64,000 nt of DNA, from assembly GCA_024637015.1 (NCBI GenBank), contig JAGXGE010000032.1, forward strand, positions 167,848-231,847, read 5' to 3'. This DNA comes from Aequorivita sp. (lineage in GTDB: Bacteria; Bacteroidota; Bacteroidia; Flavobacteriales; Flavobacteriaceae). Positions within the stretch are counted from its first letter, which is position 1, and each line of letters opens with the position of its first letter. This document shows positions 1-8,338 of this stretch, piece by piece. The position numbers and the translations under genes are program-made. Below the pieces are notes generated by a model. It was given only the letters and a program-made list of their open reading frames with translations, had not been told where the DNA came from and searched no databases.

Positions 1-43
1 AATTCCGCCGCATTGAACTATAGCCATTGTTGCCAATAGTGTT

Positions 44-430
44 TTATTCTAATTCAGTTAACTTTTCAGTCAGAATATTCATTTTGAAAACTCTTAATTT
101 ATCTTCAGAGTTCCAGCTTACAAATCGGAATTCTGATTTGTAATCATCTTTCTCATCTTGATGAACACCATTTGTCCACCAATTATTCTCACCATCAAAA
201 AAATGTTTTTCAGTTCCGTTTTTTAAATCGTAAACGCTTATTCCGTAACCTGAAATTATTACATAATAATCAGTAATTATTCCATTATTTGGATTTCCAT
301 AATGATAGGCAATAAATTTGTCATTTTTTGAATAATCATTTTGATTTTCAAATGTATTTTTCTCTTTCAGATAAACACTTTCGTCAAGAGAATAAACTTT
401 ATATTTTTGGTTTTCAGCTATAAAGTTCAT
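44..430 (-). CDS. Hypothetical protein, 128 aa
   Basis: I do not recognise this family. The product is soluble-looking, rich in Asn, Asp, Lys and aromatic residues (it contains NNWWTNG), and has no signal peptide or membrane segment. Alternating hydrophobic and polar residues suggest mostly beta structure. It stands alone: about 158 non-coding AT-rich bases separate it from the next gene, and its stop lies 44 bases from the window edge. The neighbouring edge sequence (1-43) looks like repeat DNA, so the gene may belong to an accessory block, but this is a guess. Confidence 0.6.
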   Translation of the reverse strand: MNFIAENQKYKVYSLDESVYLKEKNTFENQNDYSKNDKFIAYHYGNPNNGIITDYYVIISGYGISVYDLKNGTEKHFFDGENNWWTNGVHQDEKDDYKSEFRFVSWNSEDKLRVFKMNILTEKLTELE

Positions 431-588
431 TGGCGTGTTTTTTCAAAATTATTTGCAACAAGCGGATAAACATCATTATAGTATTTATTCCCATTATATG
501 AATAACCCTTTTTTTGTTTCTTACTTTTAAATATAAAGTAATTTTTTTTAAGGTTTTAATGCCGAAATGCTATTAATATAGACAATAG

Positions 589-720
589 TTATTCTTCCTC
601 TGAATTACCATTTTGGTTTTCATCTTCTTTTCGTGGTGACAGTTTGTAGATTAACCAGCCAAAACCTGCAACGAGGTGAAGCACAATTAGAATGATAATG
701 ATAAGGGTAATGGTGCTCAT
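589..720 (-). CDS. Small single-pass membrane protein, 43 aa
   Basis: ATG at 720 to TAA at 589. Residues 3-27 form one hydrophobic helix (Ile/Leu/Val rich, then AGFGWLIYK), followed by a charged tail ending in EEE. It lies 38 bases downstream of miaE on the same strand and is probably cotranscribed with it. The layout, a short N-out helix with an acidic cytosolic tail, is common among small flavobacterial membrane proteins. Function unknown. Confidence 0.6.
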   Translation of the reverse strand: MSTITLIIIILIVLHLVAGFGWLIYKLSPRKEDENQNGNSEEE

Positions 721-758
721 GGGTTATATTTAAAGTTTATATACAATCAATAAACAAA

Positions 759-1340
759 CTATCCGTGAATAGATTGATGTTTCCCTAGATCTTTCATCAC
801 TTCAGCTTCAAAAGCAAGCAGCTCGTTCCATTTTTGATCCACTTCTTTTCTATCGCCATATTGGCGTGCAAAACCGAGGAACATGGTGTAATGGTTTGCT
901 TCGCTTACCATTAATTTTCGGTAGAATTCTGCCAATTCTTTGTCTTCCAGTTCTTCACTTAACAATCGGAAACGCTCGCAACTACGGGCTTCAATCAAGG
1001 CTGCGTAAAGCAATCTATGCACAAGTTGTGTGGTTCTACTTCCGCCTTTTGGAAAAAATTGAATAATCTGCATTACGTAATCATCTTTTCGGTCCCGGCC
1101 TAAAACCCAACCGTTTTCTATGATTTTGTCATGCACCATTTTAAAATGACTGATTTCCTCCTTTACCAAAGCGATCATTTCTTGAATCAAGTCAGTATAT
1201 TCTGGAAAGCTTACAATCAACGAAACCGCTGTAGAAGCGGCTTTTTGCTCACACCAAGCGTGATCGGTAAGAATGTCTTCTATGTTTTTTTCAACGATGT
1301 TTACCCAACGTGGGTCTGTGGGAAGTTTTAAACCAAGCAT
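759..1340 (-). CDS. miaE: tRNA-(ms2io6A)-hydroxylase MiaE
   Basis: MiaE is a non-haem diiron monooxygenase that hydroxylates the isopentenyl group of ms2i6A at position 37 of tRNAs reading UNN codons. The 193-residue product is the usual length. The ferritin-like iron ligands are visible as E31 (CEQKAA), E62/H65 (EEISHF), E117 (LIEARSCERF) and E147/H150 (SEANH). It is a single gene on the minus strand followed by a small membrane-protein gene; dnaX lies just upstream on the same strand with a gap of 43 bases, so read-through is possible. Confidence 0.93.
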   Translation of the reverse strand: MLGLKLPTDPRWVNIVEKNIEDILTDHAWCEQKAASTAVSLIVSFPEYTDLIQEMIALVKEEISHFKMVHDKIIENGWVLGRDRKDDYVMQIIQFFPKGGSRTTQLVHRLLYAALIEARSCERFRLLSEELEDKELAEFYRKLMVSEANHYTMFLGFARQYGDRKEVDQKWNELLAFEAEVMKDLGKHQSIHG

Positions 1341-1383
1341 ATTGATTAACGATTAACGATTTTTGATTTATTGGATTTTTATA

Positions 1384-3282
1384 TTAAATATCAAGGTCAA
1401 ACTCTTTCCGCAGCTTTTCGATCAATGGATTCATTTCCTTCATTTTTTCAAATTTCTCCCGAGTTGTGTAAGCATAACGTTTTTCAGCAGTTTCGTTTAC
1501 GGTTATGTCTAGATCTATGTCGTAATTCTGAAGTTTTTCACGCAGGAAACCGAGGAGTTCGTACTTAGCACGGTCCACTTCGGTCTTTATGGTTTGGTTT
1601 GGAAATTCAAGATGAATAGTGGAGCCTTCAAGTTTTGGAACACCCATCGTTAAATGTGAAAGTAAATTGAATTTCCCATCACTTTCAACATTGGCAGTAT
1701 ATTCCGTCCAAGCTGCTTGCATTGCTTCTTCAGAAAAATTATTTACAGGAAGATTTTCAGCATCGGGTTGGTTAGCAACCATTTCCTGCTTTATTTCTTG
1801 CTTTTTTTGAATACTTTTCAGCGAAAGCGCGGAGACTTTTTTGGCGTTTCTCTCAGCTAATATTTGAGGGCGTTCAATTACTTTTTGAGGTTCGCCACCG
1901 TCTGTTTTTTCATTTATTTTTTCTTGCGCCTCCGCTGAAGTTTCGAGCGGCACTCGGGCGGAAGAAATTTTTTCTGAAGAATTTTCCACTTTTGAAATTT
2001 CTTCGGAAGGTTCTCCTAAGCTTCTTTTACTTGCTTCGGTTTCTACCAACACTTCAGGATCAACTTCAATTTTTTTAGGAGGTTTGGGCACAACACTTCC
2101 TGCTGAAGTTATCTTTTCTTTAGTAAATTTTTCACTCTTAAAATAGGAGGGAGGTATTACGAAACGATTGGAGCTTTTAATTATGAGGTCCCGACCTGCG
2201 TCGGGATCAAGCTTTTTTTTTTCGCCCTGAAAAGTCAAGGAAGCAAGCTGCATTAGGCAAAGCTCAACGAGTAGCCGTTGGTTTTGGCTGTTTTTATATT
2301 TTAGATCGCAAGTGTTTGCAATGTCAATACCGTCAATTAAAAACTGAGTGCCTGTTTTTTGCGATTGTTCAAAGTACATCGTCTTTACTTGTTCACCGAC
2401 TTCCAAAAGATCAATAGTTACTTGGTTTTTACAAACCAACAAATCCCGGAAGTGGGAGGCAAGACCCATTACAAAATGATGGCCATCAAAGCCTTTTGAA
2501 AGAATATCGTTATAAGTAACCAAAACCTGCGGAATGTTATTTTCCAAAAGCAAATCGGTAATCTGAAAATACCACGTATAATCTAACACGTTTAGGTTTT
2601 CGGTAACGGCTTCGCGGGTAAGGTTTTTTCCGGCAAAACTAACTACTCTGTCAAAAATAGAAAGGGCATCGCGCAAAGCGCCGTCTGCTTTTTGGGCGAT
2701 GATGTGTAGGGCGTCGTCTTCGGCTTCAATGTTTTCGGCTTTCGCAACTTCCGCCAAATGATTTTTTATATCACGAACGCCAATTCTTCTGAAATCAAAA
2801 ATTTGGCAGCGTGAAAGTATGGTTGGGATTATTTTATGTTTTTCCGTAGTTGCCAAGATGAAAATGGCGTGTTTGGGCGGCTCTTCCAAAGTTTTTAGAA
2901 AAGCGTTGAAAGCTGCTGGAGACAGCATGTGTACCTCGTCAATAATATATACTTTGTATTTTCCAACCTGTGGTGGAATTCGAACTTGATCAATCAAGTT
3001 TCGAATATCATCCACGGAATTGTTTGAGGCCGCATCCAATTCAAAAATATTGAATGCAAAATCCTCACCTTCCTTTTCGGTACCGTCTTGGTTTATTTTC
3101 TTGGCAAGAATACGCGCGCAAGTTGTTTTCCCAACGCCGCGGGGACCGGTGAAAAGCAGAGCTTGTGCAAGATGGTTGTTTTCTATGGCATTTTCCAGAG
3201 TATTGGTAATAGCCTGTTGCCCAACAACGTCTTTAAAAACGGCGGGGCGGTACTTTCGGGCTGATACAATGAAGTGTTCCAT
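1384..3282 (-). CDS. dnaX: DNA polymerase III subunit gamma/tau
   Basis: Clamp-loader ATPase of the replisome, 632 residues as tau. Walker A is GPRGVGKT (46-53), Walker B/DEVH is near 111-120, and the sensor/arginine-finger motif LSRC follows. Residues 1-357 are AAA+ domains I-III; 358-632 are a low-complexity Glu/Lys/Ser linker and a tau-specific C-terminal domain. The zinc-binding Cys cluster normally found after the Walker A helix is absent (residues 60-80 contain no Cys). A run of ten A followed by a hairpin sits exactly at the domain III/linker boundary and may produce gamma (see the separate entry). The start MEHFIVSARKYRP matches the family N-terminus. Confidence 0.97.
   Translation of the reverse strand: MEHFIVSARKYRPAVFKDVVGQQAITNTLENAIENNHLAQALLFTGPRGVGKTTCARILAKKINQDGTEKEGEDFAFNIFELDAASNNSVDDIRNLIDQVRIPPQVGKYKVYIIDEVHMLSPAAFNAFLKTLEEPPKHAIFILATTEKHKIIPTILSRCQIFDFRRIGVRDIKNHLAEVAKAENIEAEDDALHIIAQKADGALRDALSIFDRVVSFAGKNLTREAVTENLNVLDYTWYFQITDLLLENNIPQVLVTYNDILSKGFDGHHFVMGLASHFRDLLVCKNQVTIDLLEVGEQVKTMYFEQSQKTGTQFLIDGIDIANTCDLKYKNSQNQRLLVELCLMQLASLTFQGEKKKLDPDAGRDLIIKSSNRFVIPPSYFKSEKFTKEKITSAGSVVPKPPKKIEVDPEVLVETEASKRSLGEPSEEISKVENSSEKISSARVPLETSAEAQEKINEKTDGGEPQKVIERPQILAERNAKKVSALSLKSIQKKQEIKQEMVANQPDAENLPVNNFSEEAMQAAWTEYTANVESDGKFNLLSHLTMGVPKLEGSTIHLEFPNQTIKTEVDRAKYELLGFLREKLQNYDIDLDITVNETAEKRYAYTTREKFEKMKEMNPLIEKLRKEFDLDI
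2189..2222 (-). promoter_or_regulatory. Putative programmed frameshift signal in dnaX
   Basis: Read on the minus strand: ten A (2222-2213) then G, containing A AAA AAG in the coding frame (codons 354-357, GAA AAA AAA AAG). Five bases later comes a perfect 7-bp GC-rich stem (2206-2200 with 2195-2189) closed by a four-base loop. A -1 slip reads Ala then TGA (2209-2207), giving a 358-residue product ending KKKA. This is the layout of the E. coli dnaX frameshift, and long A runs also work by transcriptional slippage in Thermus. Function here is inferred. Confidence 0.65.
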
Positions 3283-3364
3283 AGTGAGGAAACAAATATA
3301 AAGATGTACATCGGGTTTTTAAAAAATAGATGTTTGTATTTTCCCATATTTATTAACATTGGAG

Positions 3365-3372
3365 TACTTTTG
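3365..3372 (+). promoter_or_regulatory. Promoter -7 element of rnpB
   Basis: TACTTTTG matches the Bacteroidota -7 consensus TAnnTTTG and lies 3 bases before the first paired base of the RNase P RNA, so transcription would start at about 3376-3379. No good TTG -33 element is visible at the usual distance. Confidence 0.6.
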
Positions 3373-3375
3373 CAT

Positions 3376-3696
3376 AGCAGGCCGCCTTATCGCTGCCGAA
3401 GTTAATTCGGGAGAGGAAAGTCCGGACACCATAGGGAAGCATAGCGGCTAACGGCCGTCACTCTCCATAGCCTTGGCGAAGGAGGGGAGGACAAGTGCAA
3501 CAGAAAGGATGTACAGGTAATGCTGTAGTGAAATCAGGTAAACTCTATGCGGTGAAATGCCACGTAAACCTGTGCTTGAGAGTACCCGCTCGATGCAGGA
3601 GGGTAGGCAGATGGAGCGTTTCGGTAACGGAACGCCTAGATAAATGATAAGGATTCGTCTTTTTGATGGATACAGAACCCGGCTTATAGGCCTGCT
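3376..3696 (+). ncRNA. rnpB: RNase P RNA, class A
   Basis: Catalytic RNA that removes 5' leaders from tRNA precursors. The universally conserved blocks are present in order: GAGGAAAGTCCGGACACC (3411-3428), ACAGAAA, GGTGAAA near 3551-3557 and, near the 3' end, ACAGAACCCGGCTTATAGG. The 5' and 3' ends pair as P1 (agcaggcc 3376-3383 with ggcctgct 3689-3696), followed by a T run that serves as terminator. About 320 nt, the normal length. A reading frame on the opposite strand over this RNA is spurious. Confidence 0.96.
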
Positions 3697-3702
3697 TTTT
3701 TA

Positions 3703-4086
3703 TTAAATTTCTCCCGCTAATTCGCGCATCCATTCTTTTGCTTTAGACAAAGATTGGAAAGTTTTAAAAGGCGCTTTTATAAAGAATTTTTCAAAATTCG
3801 CAACACTGAGAGAAGTTTCCGTTTTATAAACTATTGCAAATGCAAACATAGTTGGCAATTGAATGTTATAAGAGTTTGGTGAAAGATTTCTGGAATAATC
3901 ATTTACCCTATTTGAAATATAACCGAATGGCTTGTTTTGGTAAAATCCTGCAGCAAGTTGTTGAATTTCGTATACATCTTCATTGTTTAATATCATTCCT
4001 TCAATAAAGGTTGAGATCATGTAGTGCTCATAAAACTCAATTTTTACAAACTCGAGTTCAATGAGTTTTAGGGGATATTGGATCAT
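3703..4086 (-). CDS. SpoIIAA/STAS-like hypothetical protein, 127 aa
   Basis: Soluble protein of a type often found next to rsmD in Flavobacteriaceae. The pattern is an N-terminal strand pair, then KPFGYISNRVNDYS and a central region AFAIVYKTE, ending in a helix with KAKEWM. This resembles the SpoIIAA/STAS-like fold (the KPFGYISNR segment is typical of that flavobacterial group). Function is unknown. It converges with rnpB, starting 9 bases after the rsmD stop on the same strand, so it is probably the last gene of the rsmD cluster. Confidence 0.75.
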   Translation of the reverse strand: MIQYPLKLIELEFVKIEFYEHYMISTFIEGMILNNEDVYEIQQLAAGFYQNKPFGYISNRVNDYSRNLSPNSYNIQLPTMFAFAIVYKTETSLSVANFEKFFIKAPFKTFQSLSKAKEWMRELAGEI

Positions 4087-4095
4087 AAGGGCAAA

Positions 4096-4629
4096 CTAAG
4101 CAAAAAAACTAAATACGGAACTTCCATATTTACGGGCTTCAACAAAATGGGGAAATGTGGAAAGGTCATTTTGTTTTGAATGCTCAATAATAAGCAATCC
4201 TTCGGTATTCAACGAAGAATTATTGAAAATTTCTTCTGTCAAATCTTTTAAAACTTCCGTGGTAAAGTCATAAGGTGGATCTGCAAAAATAACATCATAT
4301 TTATCGGGACTTTGCTCTAAATACTTTTTTACATCAGATTTTATTGTAGTAATAGGAAAGGAGAATTCTTCTGAAATTTTATTGATATACTGAACACAAC
4401 CGTAATGTGCATCAACTGAAGTAATATTAGGAACACCGCGCGAGGCAAATTCAAAGCTGATATTTCCAGTGCCGCTGAAAAGGTCCAACACGGTAATTTC
4501 TTCAAAATAATAACGAACGCGCAGAATATTGAAAAGTGCTTCTTTCGCAAAATCGGTCGTTGGCCTAACGGGCAAGTTTTTTGGAGCGGTTAATCTTCTT
4601 CCTTTATAGATGCCAGAAATTATACGCAT
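4096..4629 (-). CDS. rsmD: 16S rRNA (guanine(966)-N2)-methyltransferase RsmD
   Basis: Methylates G966 of 16S rRNA during 30S assembly using SAM. The N-terminus MRIISGIYKGRRL and the promoter-facing VRPTTDFAKEALFNIL are family hallmarks. SAM motif I is DLFSGTGNIS (49-58) and the catalytic motif is DPPY (117-120). At 177 residues it is the usual length. It directly abuts DUF3822 (start codon at 4629, DUF3822 stop at 4630), implying an operon. Confidence 0.95.
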   Translation of the reverse strand: MRIISGIYKGRRLTAPKNLPVRPTTDFAKEALFNILRVRYYFEEITVLDLFSGTGNISFEFASRGVPNITSVDAHYGCVQYINKISEEFSFPITTIKSDVKKYLEQSPDKYDVIFADPPYDFTTEVLKDLTEEIFNNSSLNTEGLLIIEHSKQNDLSTFPHFVEARKYGSSVFSFFA

Positions 4630-5451
4630 TTAGAGTGTGTTTTGTAAAATGAAGTGACGATGGCGATTATCTTCTGAATCGATCTTTACTTTGGAAGTAC
4701 TTATTTTTGCAAACTCAATATTTCGAATATAGGTGTAAGCAATTTTGTAGTTATCATCTTCTCTTTCAATTTCACCACAAAATATTACAGGGAGGTTTTC
4801 GGGATTCAGGTTTAACTGTTCCATACAGAAAAGGGTGTAATAGATGAAATCTTCAGGAGTTTTGAAAGTATAGCTATTGCAAAGTTGAAGTTCTCCGTTT
4901 TTCAAAACAATACAGTCGAAACTATGCTTCTGAAAGTGTAAGTACATTTTCGGAAGCGAATATTTTTCCTCTTCAAGAATGGTTTTCAGCAATACCGTTG
5001 TTGAATGGTAATAATTGAAAGAGCCATATTTTTCAAAGAAAAAATTATTGATGTTCATAAATGGTACGTAAACCACAACAATGTCTAGGTTTTCCAAAAC
5101 ATCGTGTGCCATATAATCATTTGCCAATATTTTTGAATTGAATTTCAAATATTCGCTGGCCTTTGTTTCATCAAAAAGTGAAATGGGAACCAAGCTATAG
5201 ACCGGTGTTGAATAGATAATGGATACTTCTGAAAAGTTTGCGTTCAGAATATCGTTTTTGAACATTAAAGATTCAATATCCATCAATAACTCCTCTGGTG
5301 TAGTACTATGGTCAAGTGCTTTTTCCAGGAAAAATTCTGTCTCTTTATTTTCAGGATTTGTCACCAAAAAAGAAAGCCCGCTCAAAGAAACTTGAACGGA
5401 CAGTCTATGTTGTAATGTGTTTTGTATGTTACTTGTTTTTTGAAGCATCAT
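4630..5451 (-). CDS. DUF3822 family protein
   Basis: A 273-residue protein of the DUF3822 family, which in Bacteroidota nearly always sits directly upstream of rsmD, as here with zero spacing. It starts with MMLQKTSNIQNT, contains LSGLSFLV near the N-terminus and shows an actin/ASKHA-like alternation of strands and helices. No signal peptide or catalytic motif stands out. Its start overlaps the end of the upstream membrane-anchored gene by 23 bases. The role is unknown; the pairing suggests a link to rRNA modification or to expression of the cluster, which is inference. Confidence 0.88.
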   Translation of the reverse strand: MMLQKTSNIQNTLQHRLSVQVSLSGLSFLVTNPENKETEFFLEKALDHSTTPEELLMDIESLMFKNDILNANFSEVSIIYSTPVYSLVPISLFDETKASEYLKFNSKILANDYMAHDVLENLDIVVVYVPFMNINNFFFEKYGSFNYYHSTTVLLKTILEEEKYSLPKMYLHFQKHSFDCIVLKNGELQLCNSYTFKTPEDFIYYTLFCMEQLNLNPENLPVIFCGEIEREDDNYKIAYTYIRNIEFAKISTSKVKIDSEDNRHRHFILQNTL

Positions 5452-6091
5452 AAATTTTTGGCCAGTTTCCGGAAGTGTTTACATCTTCCAAAGAACCTAC
5501 TTTAATGTCTGGTCCATTAACGCCATCTACTGATTGAACTTGCTTTTCTTGAGCTAAAAGATCTTTGTTAAGGTCACCCAATACAACATCTTTTGAAATT
5601 TTTGCTTCAAATACAGAATATGTAGCGTCATTTTTCACAATTTTTCCAGCTTTAAGATCAAACTTGGCGTTTACATCTTTTATGGGCACGTTCATCATGG
5701 TTTTGTATCTATCTGTTTTTCCAAAAAGTGAGTCTTTAACAGGAGTGAAACCCAAGGTGTCAATTAAAGATTCTTCAATAAAATAACCTTCGTTAATTCC
5801 AAAAGCTTTGTTTTTGGCAACATCAGCATAACTTGTGTCGCGTCTTTGCGTAATGGCAAACTTGGCGGTATCAATAAAGCTAACCAAACTATCCCAGTCT
5901 CCGGTAAAGTTTCCTGTAATTTCTTTGTGTGCCAGCTCTGCAGCTTGAATATCTTTTAAATTCTCAATTACTTTGGCGTATCGAGCTTCTTTAACTTTAT
6001 TAAATTCTACCGGGCCCATAACGGAGTTGTACAGTTTCCAGCCCAAAAAGATGATGACAATCCAAAGAACAATCTGAATTACTAATTTCAT
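5429..6091 (-). CDS. Membrane-anchored hypothetical protein, 220 aa
   Basis: One N-terminal transmembrane helix (residues 1-23, IQIVLWIVIIFLGWKLY) followed by a roughly 190-residue extracytoplasmic or cytoplasmic domain. The segment after the helix (KVKEARYAKVIENLKDIQAAELAHKE) looks like the N-terminal helix of pilin-type proteins, but there is no prepilin cleavage site. The family is conserved next to DUF3822 and rsmD in Flavobacteriaceae. First gene of the minus-strand run to rsmD. Confidence 0.8.
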   Translation of the reverse strand: MKLVIQIVLWIVIIFLGWKLYNSVMGPVEFNKVKEARYAKVIENLKDIQAAELAHKEITGNFTGDWDSLVSFIDTAKFAITQRRDTSYADVAKNKAFGINEGYFIEESLIDTLGFTPVKDSLFGKTDRYKTMMNVPIKDVNAKFDLKAGKIVKNDATYSVFEAKISKDVVLGDLNKDLLAQEKQVQSVDGVNGPDIKVGSLEDVNTSGNWPKIYDASKNK

Positions 6092-6215
6092 TATTGATAT
6101 TATTTAAGTGTTGATTTACTAAAAGGTCTATCGCAAATCTACAATTTTTTTTTGTTCGTAAAAGTATATTGCGAAAAAATCATACCTATCTTTAAACCCT
6201 CATTGACAGGAGCAA

Positions 6216-7640
6216 ATGATGAATGTATCAGAATTTTACAGTTTTTTAAAAAATGATTTCCCTCATACTACCACTACAAAGCAGGATATTGCACTTCAAT
6301 TGTTGGCAAAATTTGTGCTGAGCACGAACAAAAATGAAACCTTTTTGCTGAAAGGGTACGCTGGAACTGGAAAAACAACCATCGTAGGTTCTTTAGTGAA
6401 AAACTTAACAAAAGTAAAAAAGCGCTCGGTACTTCTGGCCCCAACGGGAAGGGCGGCTAAGGTTATCAGTAATTATTCCAATAAGCAGGCTTTTACAATT
6501 CATAAAAAAATATATTTTCCCAAAAGTGAAAAAGGATCTGTTTCCTTTAATTTACAAGAAAACAAGCACCGTGACACTATTTTTATAGTAGATGAAGCCT
6601 CGATGATCCCAGATATCAATCAAGATTCAAAACTTTTTGAAAACGGATCATTATTGGATGACTTGATGCAATATGTTTACAGTGGAAACAATTGTAAGCT
6701 ACTGTTGATAGGAGATTCGGCACAGTTGCCGCCTGTACATCTTTCCATAAGTCCTGCGCTAGATTCAAGGGTTTTGGAAAACCAATATAACCGTGAAGTA
6801 ATAATGCTTGAGCTGGACGAAGTGGTCCGCCAACAAAAAGACAGCGGTATTTTGGAGAACGCCACAAGAATCCGTGAGCGTTTGGACGATGAGCTTTATG
6901 AAGCGTTTAAATTTTCAGGAACTGATTTTCCAGACATTATTCGCCCAACAGACGGACAGGAAATCATGGATGCCATTAATGATAGTTATTCGGCTTTGGG
7001 AAATGAAGACACAGTTATAATTGTGCGCTCGAACAAAAGAGCAAACCTTTACAACCAAAGCATACGCGAACGCATACTTTTTCAGGATTCGGAACTTTCG
7101 GCAGGCGATTATTTAATGGTCGTAAAGAATAATTATTTTTGGGTGGACAATGCCAGTGAAGCCGGTTTTATTGCCAATGGCGATATTGTAGAGGTTTTGG
7201 AAATATTCGCTTTTAAAGAATTATATGGTTTTCGATTTGCTGAAGTAAAAATGCGAATGGTAGATTATCCAAATATGAAACCTTTGGAAACGGTGCTTCT
7301 TTTAGATACGCTTACTTCCGAAAGCCCTTCTCTCACATATGATGAATCAAACAAACTTTATCAGGAAGTGATGAAGGATTACGTGAACGAAAAATCAAAA
7401 TACAAGAAGTTTTTGGCTGTAAAAAACAACAAATATTTTAACGCGCTTCAAGTTAAATTCAGCTATGCCATCACGTGCCATAAATCGCAGGGCGGGCAAT
7501 GGAACACCGTTTTTGTTGAGCAGCCTTATCTTCCCAATGGAATAGATAAAGAATATCTGCGCTGGCTTTACACAGCCATAACTCGGGCCCGCGAAAAATT
7601 GTATCTAATAGGTTTTAAAGACGAATTTTTTGTAGATTAG
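6216..7640 (+). CDS. RecD-like ATP-dependent DNA helicase
   Basis: Superfamily 1B helicase, 474 residues, of the short RecD2-like type without the N-terminal extension. Walker A is GYAGTGKTT (47-55); motif II is FIVDEASMI; the C-terminal UvrD-type motifs CHKSQGGQW and YTAITRAREKLYLIG are clear. Two ATG codons are adjacent (6216 and 6219); either may be used. It is transcribed alone and diverges from the DUF3822 cluster. Role: 5'-3' DNA unwinding in repair or replication-fork maintenance, by family. Confidence 0.9.
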   Translation: MMNVSEFYSFLKNDFPHTTTTKQDIALQLLAKFVLSTNKNETFLLKGYAGTGKTTIVGSLVKNLTKVKKRSVLLAPTGRAAKVISNYSNKQAFTIHKKIYFPKSEKGSVSFNLQENKHRDTIFIVDEASMIPDINQDSKLFENGSLLDDLMQYVYSGNNCKLLLIGDSAQLPPVHLSISPALDSRVLENQYNREVIMLELDEVVRQQKDSGILENATRIRERLDDELYEAFKFSGTDFPDIIRPTDGQEIMDAINDSYSALGNEDTVIIVRSNKRANLYNQSIRERILFQDSELSAGDYLMVVKNNYFWVDNASEAGFIANGDIVEVLEIFAFKELYGFRFAEVKMRMVDYPNMKPLETVLLLDTLTSESPSLTYDESNKLYQEVMKDYVNEKSKYKKFLAVKNNKYFNALQVKFSYAITCHKSQGGQWNTVFVEQPYLPNGIDKEYLRWLYTAITRAREKLYLIGFKDEFFVD

Positions 7641-7723
7641 TATTTTGAGTGTCCAGTAAGCAGTGGACTGTTGCAGTTTTCAGTATTCATTTTTATGAAA
7701 TTTCATAAACTCATCGACAAATT

Positions 7724-8302
7724 ATGGAAACGTTCGATATAATAATCAGCATTTTTCTGGGCATTGGCCTAGCGGCAGCCGTTGGCTTCCGTGTGTTTTT
7801 ACCTCTGCTGATTTTAAGTTTGGCGGGGTATTACGATATTATTCCACTTAATGAAAGTTGGCAATGGGTTGGAAGTCTTACCGTAGTTATCACAATGGGA
7901 GTCGCCACTTTAATAGAAATTTTCGGGTATTATATTCCTTGGTTGGACAATTTGCTGGACACAATAGCTTTACCCTTGGCAACTTTGGCCGGTACTGCAG
8001 TTATGGTCGCCACGATTACAGATTTGAGCCCCATGACAACTTGGGCCTTAGCAATTATCGCTGGCGGTGGAACAGCCGCGGCAATTAAAGGAAATACTTC
8101 CGCTGCCCGGCTTACCTCCAGTGCTACAACAGGAGGAATTGCAAATCCTGTTTTGAGTACTGTAGAAACGGGCACTTCCATAGTTATGGCAATCGCTTCT
8201 ATTTTTGTACCGATTATAGCATTTATATTGGTATTATTCCTGTTTTTCGTAATTTTCAGGTTTTATAAAAAGCTTCGAAAAAAACGATTGCCAAGAACTT
8301 AA
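7724..8302 (+). CDS. DUF4126 domain-containing membrane protein
   Basis: A 192-residue integral membrane protein with about five hydrophobic segments and a Gly/Ala-rich core (AIIAGGGTAAAIKGNTSAARL), the signature of DUF4126. The C-terminus is basic (KKLRKKRLPRT), so it is probably cytosolic. The function of the family is unknown. A weak hairpin (7651-7668) lies between the helicase gene and this one. Confidence 0.88.
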   Translation: METFDIIISIFLGIGLAAAVGFRVFLPLLILSLAGYYDIIPLNESWQWVGSLTVVITMGVATLIEIFGYYIPWLDNLLDTIALPLATLAGTAVMVATITDLSPMTTWALAIIAGGGTAAAIKGNTSAARLTSSATTGGIANPVLSTVETGTSIVMAIASIFVPIIAFILVLFLFFVIFRFYKKLRKKRLPRT

Positions 8303-8338
8303 TCTTCTTATTTTTGAATTCATTTTAAAAACTTTGTC

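Noticed and set aside
455..495. Possible short peptide overlapping the start of the 128-aa gene
   Set aside because: Overlaps the gene's start in another frame, no conserved features; likely chance in AT-rich DNA.
3545..3733. 62-codon frame on the minus strand
   Set aside because: It lies opposite the RNase P RNA and is a well-known type of spurious frame; no independent evidence.
7651..7668. GTCCA/TGGAC hairpin as terminator of the RecD-like gene
   Set aside because: Only five base pairs and no T run right after it.
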